This document shows, piece by piece, positions 59,500 through 64,000 of a stretch of 64,000 nt of DNA. The stretch is from Polytrichum commune. Taxonomy: Eukaryota; Streptophyta; Polytrichopsida; Polytrichales; Polytrichaceae. The stretch spans positions 55,049,169 through 55,113,168 of the forward strand of contig OX485806.1 of NCBI GenBank assembly GCA_950295325.1. The letters run 5' to 3'. Each line of letters opens with the position of its first letter. The first letter of the stretch is position 1. The notes under the pieces are model-generated. The model saw only the letters and a program-made list of their open reading frames with translations, was not told the origin of the DNA and searched no databases. The position numbers were made by a program, and so were the translations under genes.

Positions 59500-59720
59500 A
59501 AGATCTGTCTCAAGGAGGTAGGATGAGCCCGATTGGTTGCTACAATTTTCCTACCAAAATAAGTCACCAATAACACCAAGTCATATGTATCACAATTCTT
59601 CTCAAACACGACGGGAATTGAACCTAGACCACATATTTGTGATACATCGTGCTTTGTCAACCAACCGTAGAATTCATGATTTGGCGATCATACAACATAA
59701 CAAAATTGAATTTATACTCG
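59500..59720 (-). mobile_element. tRNA-derived SINE-like unit
   Basis: Read on the minus strand, a perfect box B (GGTTCAATTCC, around 59610-59625) is preceded by a box-A-like TGGTTGACAAAG about 40 bp upstream, the arrangement of a tRNA-derived SINE head. It does not fold into an obvious complete tRNA. The ends are not defined. Confidence 0.45.
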
Positions 59721-60429
59721 CACAATTATCCAACCAACAATTTGTGGTTACTTTTACTTGTCACTAGATGGGAGGTGCGCTCATATGTGATGATTTTATT
59801 TTGGTAGACGCGAGCCAAAGGTTGTTGACAAATTTTGTGAGATTGCAAATTCCGCGGGAGAACTCATCCTATATTTCTATGTCCAATACAAGTTAATTGC
59901 CAATCTCCAATTCCCTCCACAATTATCATCAATTTGTGGATCAATATATGTAGATTTGTGCAACTAGAAGAATGATATTGGTTGGATGTTTTCGTGTTGT
60001 AAGAAGACATAATTGAAGATACTCATGTGCCAACACATCAAAGGCTCCGTTGACCCCTACATTCTTTCATTGGAAGGTATATAGGGCGATATCACAAAAC
60101 ATGATATGATATTACCATGTATGGAACAATGTTCATTTCCACCTCCCCTCTCCAATGGTACATGTCGATATTCAAATAATCAACTTATGGCCGGTCTCCA
60201 TATGCAAATTTACATTAATACAAATTTGTAAATAAAAAATATAATTTTGAAATAATTGTTCCAATCCTACTTTGAAGTATTCTCCTCGTTTCTTGTTTGC
60301 GCAGTCCAACACCTAGCTGGCTAACCTAAGAAAACAAAAGGCATTTGTAGACCTTAGTAGGTTGTTGTAAAGGAAAGGATATTTTTTCTTCTTTCTTTGT
60401 CTGTTTTGTTTCGCCAACCTTCGCCTCTG

Positions 60430-63140
60430 ATGCATACACGATTGCTGTTGTTGGGGTGTCGTACGATATCCTTCTGATACTAACCATAGAACACGTGGCC
60501 CACAACGTATGATTAACTTTTATTGGGTTAACCTCTTCTTATCTTAGTCTAAACGTATAAGTACTCAAAAAAATATCATCTCAGCATGGCCGAGGCATCC
60601 ACCCTCCCGGCAGACGCACCAATTATGTGTACGCTTCCGAAGGAGCCTAAAAGTATCACACAAGCCCTTTGGTGAATGTGGCCTGCACTTGCACGTGCCC
60701 AAGCCGAATCCGGATGATAGGTGTATAACGTGAGTACTTAGATTTTTGGAGGGGAATGAAATATGCGTTGTAGTACCTCTGGAGGTTGGACCTTAGTTTT
60801 TTACTATTGTGGCTCTAAACTCCATTAATCAATTTCATATCTAGTTCTAACCTAACCTACAACCTATCCTAAGCGCAGACACACCGGCCTTTAAACTAAA
60901 ACAATCCTAATTTGTAAATTGACATGGCTCTGATACATACAACCCCTAGCTCAATGAACGAAATAACGACGATTTGATAGACCATTCAATTTTATCCTAT
61001 TTCTTTACTTAGTTATATTTAATTTCCTAAGCGGAGGGTCTTGGCCTAAGTCCCACCCTTTACACAAATTCTTTCTTATTTAGTTAATTCAATTTATACA
61101 TCGTACCTTACGACATTCATATATTAGACATCACCCCTTACCTGGTTGGTGCACCCCTTAGCTCGGAACCTTCTAAGGCATCGTGCAAGCCCTTTGAAGG
61201 TCGAGTAAGATCTCAAACCCTTTGGACTTCAACGGTCCAAAGGGTGGTGTCACCCTACCAAGTCAAGTTTCCGATTTGTTTTATATGTTTTTAATTGTTA
61301 AATGTGTTTACACTAAATAGACCACGAAATGCAACTTAATGGGACTAAGGTGACGGACAACCTGTAGGTTCAACTTGTTGCACAATCTTCATAAATTGGG
61401 GCCACTACCTCCAATCCACGGGGCCAACAACACAATAATGAATTCACGGGTCATTAATTCCACATTTCCACCAACAACATTCAAAGTGGTCGTGTCGATG
61501 ATTAATCCGACTTACCACATATGAAACATCCTAATAAATAAAGCTACTACCATAAAACATACCATGGGGCCCGAGAACAATGGGGCTAGGTATTCTCTTG
61601 GCAGTCAAGTGGCCAAACCACTTGACCTTATGAAATAGGTAAGTGGATTTAGGGATGCATACCTTGGCCGCGCTCCCTTCAACCCTAAATGGAAGTATAG
61701 AGTTAATTAGATACATCAATTTTCCTCAGTTCATTGGGCTCGATGTAGGCCAAGCCACTACCTCCTTCTTTTCTCCACTTCCCGGACGTTGACCTTGTCT
61801 CTTTCCTTATAACTAGTTTGATTGTAAAGCTTACGTTAGTTAACGATCAAAACATCATTTGTTTATTTTATACTATAATTTAGGCCTGAGCATAATAAAT
61901 TTACTTCGTGCACGTAATTATCTTTCTAACAATCTAAAAATCACTTTAATCAGATAATAAATACAAAAGTTATGAGGGTTGGAAGTGCGAGGTCGATTCA
62001 ACCGATCCTTCCAACCCACCTATTCAACTTCCAACTTCAAAAATTCACAGTAAATTCATTACTACTTGGATATGGGATTTGTTTACACCATTGAAAATTT
62101 ATTAATAAGATTTAATTGAAAAAATTACAATATTAACAAGTTAAGCCAAGATAAATCCAGCAGACTCCTTGTAATACATCAATTAACCAGGAAGTCTTAA
62201 ACTACGTATCCCATCTTTAGAAATTCGTATCTAATTTATTTTTATTTGAAAAAAAATATGCTATTAGGAAGTTAAGCCAAGATGAATCCAGCAGACTCCC
62301 TGTAATACAACAATCAACTAGAAAATCTCAAACTATGGATCCCGCCTTCAAAAATTCATATTTAATTCATGTCTTATTCAAATCAAACTTTTAAAAAAAC
62401 CTTGGAAAATTATACAAAATATTTACTTGGAAAAAATATAATTTTTCAAAATTAAAACTTTAATTGGGCTAGCAGGTCTGATCTAGCAGCCCCTAGCCAA
62501 AGGAACGCCTTGTTTTTCTATTTCATCTTTGAAAATTCATAATTAATTGCTACCTTGACCAAATCACAAATGGAAAACAACGACACATAGCTATAAATGT
62601 TTTTTTGTATGTTAAGAAATACATATTCTAACTAGGAGAGATAATAGAGGATTTTCTCAAGCCTTGCTATTAGGACATTGAGAAGGCAAGATATAAGTTT
62701 TTTCCTAACTACATAGAAGCAGGGCTTTGTCCAAACATTTAGATGAAGAGAATGTGTACAAAATGGAAAGAGTGGGTTTTTAAACCCTCTCAAAAAAGAG
62801 TTGGACCCCTTTGCCACTGGCTCCATTGTTCGAATCCTTCTCTAGAATCTAGGCTCGGGGGTTTTCCCGGTTGAGGTTGCCATCCTCTCGTTGAGGTGGC
62901 TCCAATGAGAAATCTTTAAAATATTTCTAAATTTTCTCCATCGAGTTGGAAAGGAGAAAAGTGGGCAGGTAACACTCTTGTAAAAAAAATTCTTCAAAAA
63001 TTTTCATGTCGATTATGTCTTTTTATGCCAAACACCTCCAATTATCTTATATGGCCCATATTAATTAATAAACTAATATTTTCTTAGCTAGCATCTACTA
63101 ATTTAAATTTTAGCTAACATGTTTTTATTAGCTAGCATGC
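60430..63140 (-). mobile_element. Family C 5' LTR with primer-binding site and leader, inverted copy C4
   Basis: The complement of 60626-63140 follows family C in order up to the terminal CACA. The first roughly 200 bp of the LTR, including the TGTGAACCC start, are missing near 63140. On the minus strand the LTR is followed by the primer-binding site (60604-60621) and a leader (60430-60603) matching 13580-13760, including 'tcgtacgacaccccaacaac'-like sequence near 60460. Homology then fades. It is a 5'-end fragment of a retroelement inserted opposite to copy C2. Frames 61531-61719 and 62632-62826 are LTR-internal. Confidence 0.7.
60604..60621 (-). promoter_or_regulatory. Primer-binding site of family C copy C4
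   Basis: The complement reads TGGTGCGTCTGCCGGGAG, identical to 13562-13579 except for the last base, and stands four bases from the LTR end. Confidence 0.65.
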
Positions 63141-64000
63141 ATAAGAAATTGATCTTTATATCGAATTACATTCAGTACATGCGGATGATGTTGGTCCACC
63201 TATAGTGAAACTTATTGGTGCTAAATATCATTCATCATTGTAGTCTAGTTTTTTTTATTATAGACGTCTTTATATTCTGGTGTTAATGAAATTATAAAAT
63301 TTCAAAAGTTAACAGGGAATTTAGATAAGATGGGAGTTGCAATACCATAGGTCTTTGGACTCTTATTTCAAGAGTTCCTTAGAGTATTTGTGTTGGTTTG
63401 GAGTTATAAGTTATTATTTCATACCATTTACATTTTGTAAAATTGTTGTGAATATTTTCAAGCTCATACTACTTATGTTTTTATATTCTCTAAATAATAC
63501 AACCATTTTATGCCATTTGTCATATTAATAAAAAAAAACACACCTCGATGATCCAATTTTTTTTTGGTTTCCCAAATGTGTCATACTAAAGAGGAAAAAC
63601 ATGTACGTGGAACCATTTGGGACCCATGTGCCTTACCATGACAACTTACCTCTTAAGCCCCCTCCTTGCTACATAATAAAACACCAAGCCACACATAGAA
63701 AATATGATATCTAATGCCTCCAACTCCAAACGTCTTGCACAATAACAAGCCTGAACTGCGGCATAGTGTTACAAACAGTAAATGTGAACCCATCAATAGT
63801 TTTCTAGTCTGTGTAATAAAAAAATTGGGTGGTGGGGTGGTCAATTTTTAGAGTGATGCAATTACGGTCATTTGCCAAATAGTTTTCCATCCAAATTTCA
63901 ATCATTCATAATAATATTTCATCAAGGGTTGCTCCCAAGAGAAGGTAGAGTTTTTGCCAATGGCTGAAGGATGCAATTCTATTGCTCCCCAATAAGTGCA
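63141..64000. other. Unassigned AT-rich end of the window
   Basis: Only short frames without domains occur (63337-63528, 63653-63844). I recognise no repeat shared with other parts of the window. Confidence 0.4.

Larger units (their letters stand above)
56411..60429. other. AT-rich region without established genes
   Basis: The minus-strand frames 56550-56768 and 56769-57107 are adjacent and might be one decayed frame (YIRPIRQLLYDFM followed by PLDPLSDSRRFTLTYEF), but I recognise no family. Near 58250-58170 (minus strand) is a short peptide resembling a PPR repeat, and near 59500-59720 a SINE-like unit, both listed separately. Confidence 0.45.

Overview
The window looks like repeat-rich nuclear DNA of a land plant with a large genome. 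Nearly everything I can identify is transposable-element sequence of typical plant families: long-LTR Ty3/gypsy elements (including a chromodomain-bearing chromovirus), a PIF/Harbinger element with its Myb-like partner gene, a hAT element, a CACTA element, a Mutator-like element and tRNA-derived SINEs. I found no convincing single-copy host gene, rRNA gene, organellar segment or CRISPR array. I cannot name the species from the sequence.

Four long-LTR families recur and are named here A to D. Family A has copies at 1-1425, 14527-15925 (inverted) and 28219-30451. Family B (TGTGAGCCC...GGGCTCACA) is at 4040-7770 and 54519-56405. Family C (TGTGAACCC...CACA) is at 8271-10345, 11956-13557, 36611-42614 and 60626-63140 (inverted). 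Family D, about 0.8-1 kb, is at 2376-3363, 19770-31873 (inverted and heavily interrupted), about 35837-42824 and 50876-51689. Many copies have target-site duplications (TSDs) that can be read directly: B ATTTG twice, C GAAGT, D AAATG, A CCAAT. They are therefore solo LTRs, the remains of retroelements deleted by LTR recombination.

The centrepiece is a PIF/Harbinger-type DNA transposon at 19802-28150 (8349 bp). It is flanked by TTA duplications and has GC-rich terminal inverted repeats. Its two genes are uninterrupted and point at each other: a 368-residue Myb/SANT (trihelix-like) DNA-binding protein on the + strand and a 602-residue DDE transposase on the - strand, with stop codons 19 bp apart. 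Each gene is preceded by about 2.6-2.7 kb of strand-asymmetric sequence that reads T/G-rich in the direction of transcription. This is the best candidate in the window for a functional genetic system.

The insertions can be ordered. One inverted family D LTR (19770-31873) was hit separately by the Harbinger element, a family A LTR (TSD CCAAT) and a 968-bp CACTA element (TSD TTA) that itself carries a tRNA-derived SINE. A second family D LTR (about 35837-42824) contains a solo family C LTR (TSD GAAGT), which in turn contains a 3525-bp hAT element (TSD GTTTAAAA) with a decayed BED-finger transposase. The first family B LTR contains an 829-bp Mutator-like element (10-bp duplication GCTGGTATCT) filled with about 320 bp of G-rich repeats.

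Degenerate retroelement coding regions fill other stretches: a minus-strand reverse transcriptase at 10345-11950, a gag fragment behind a family C LTR and primer-binding site at 13562-14320, a zinc-knuckle remnant near 32423-33480, and a decayed chromovirus pol with chromodomain at 43090-46568, followed by a polypurine tract and a candidate LTR start. The remaining AT-rich stretches (about 15.9-19.8, 33.5-35.8, 47-50.9, 51.7-54.5 and 56.4-60.4 kb) contain only short, unrecognised open frames.
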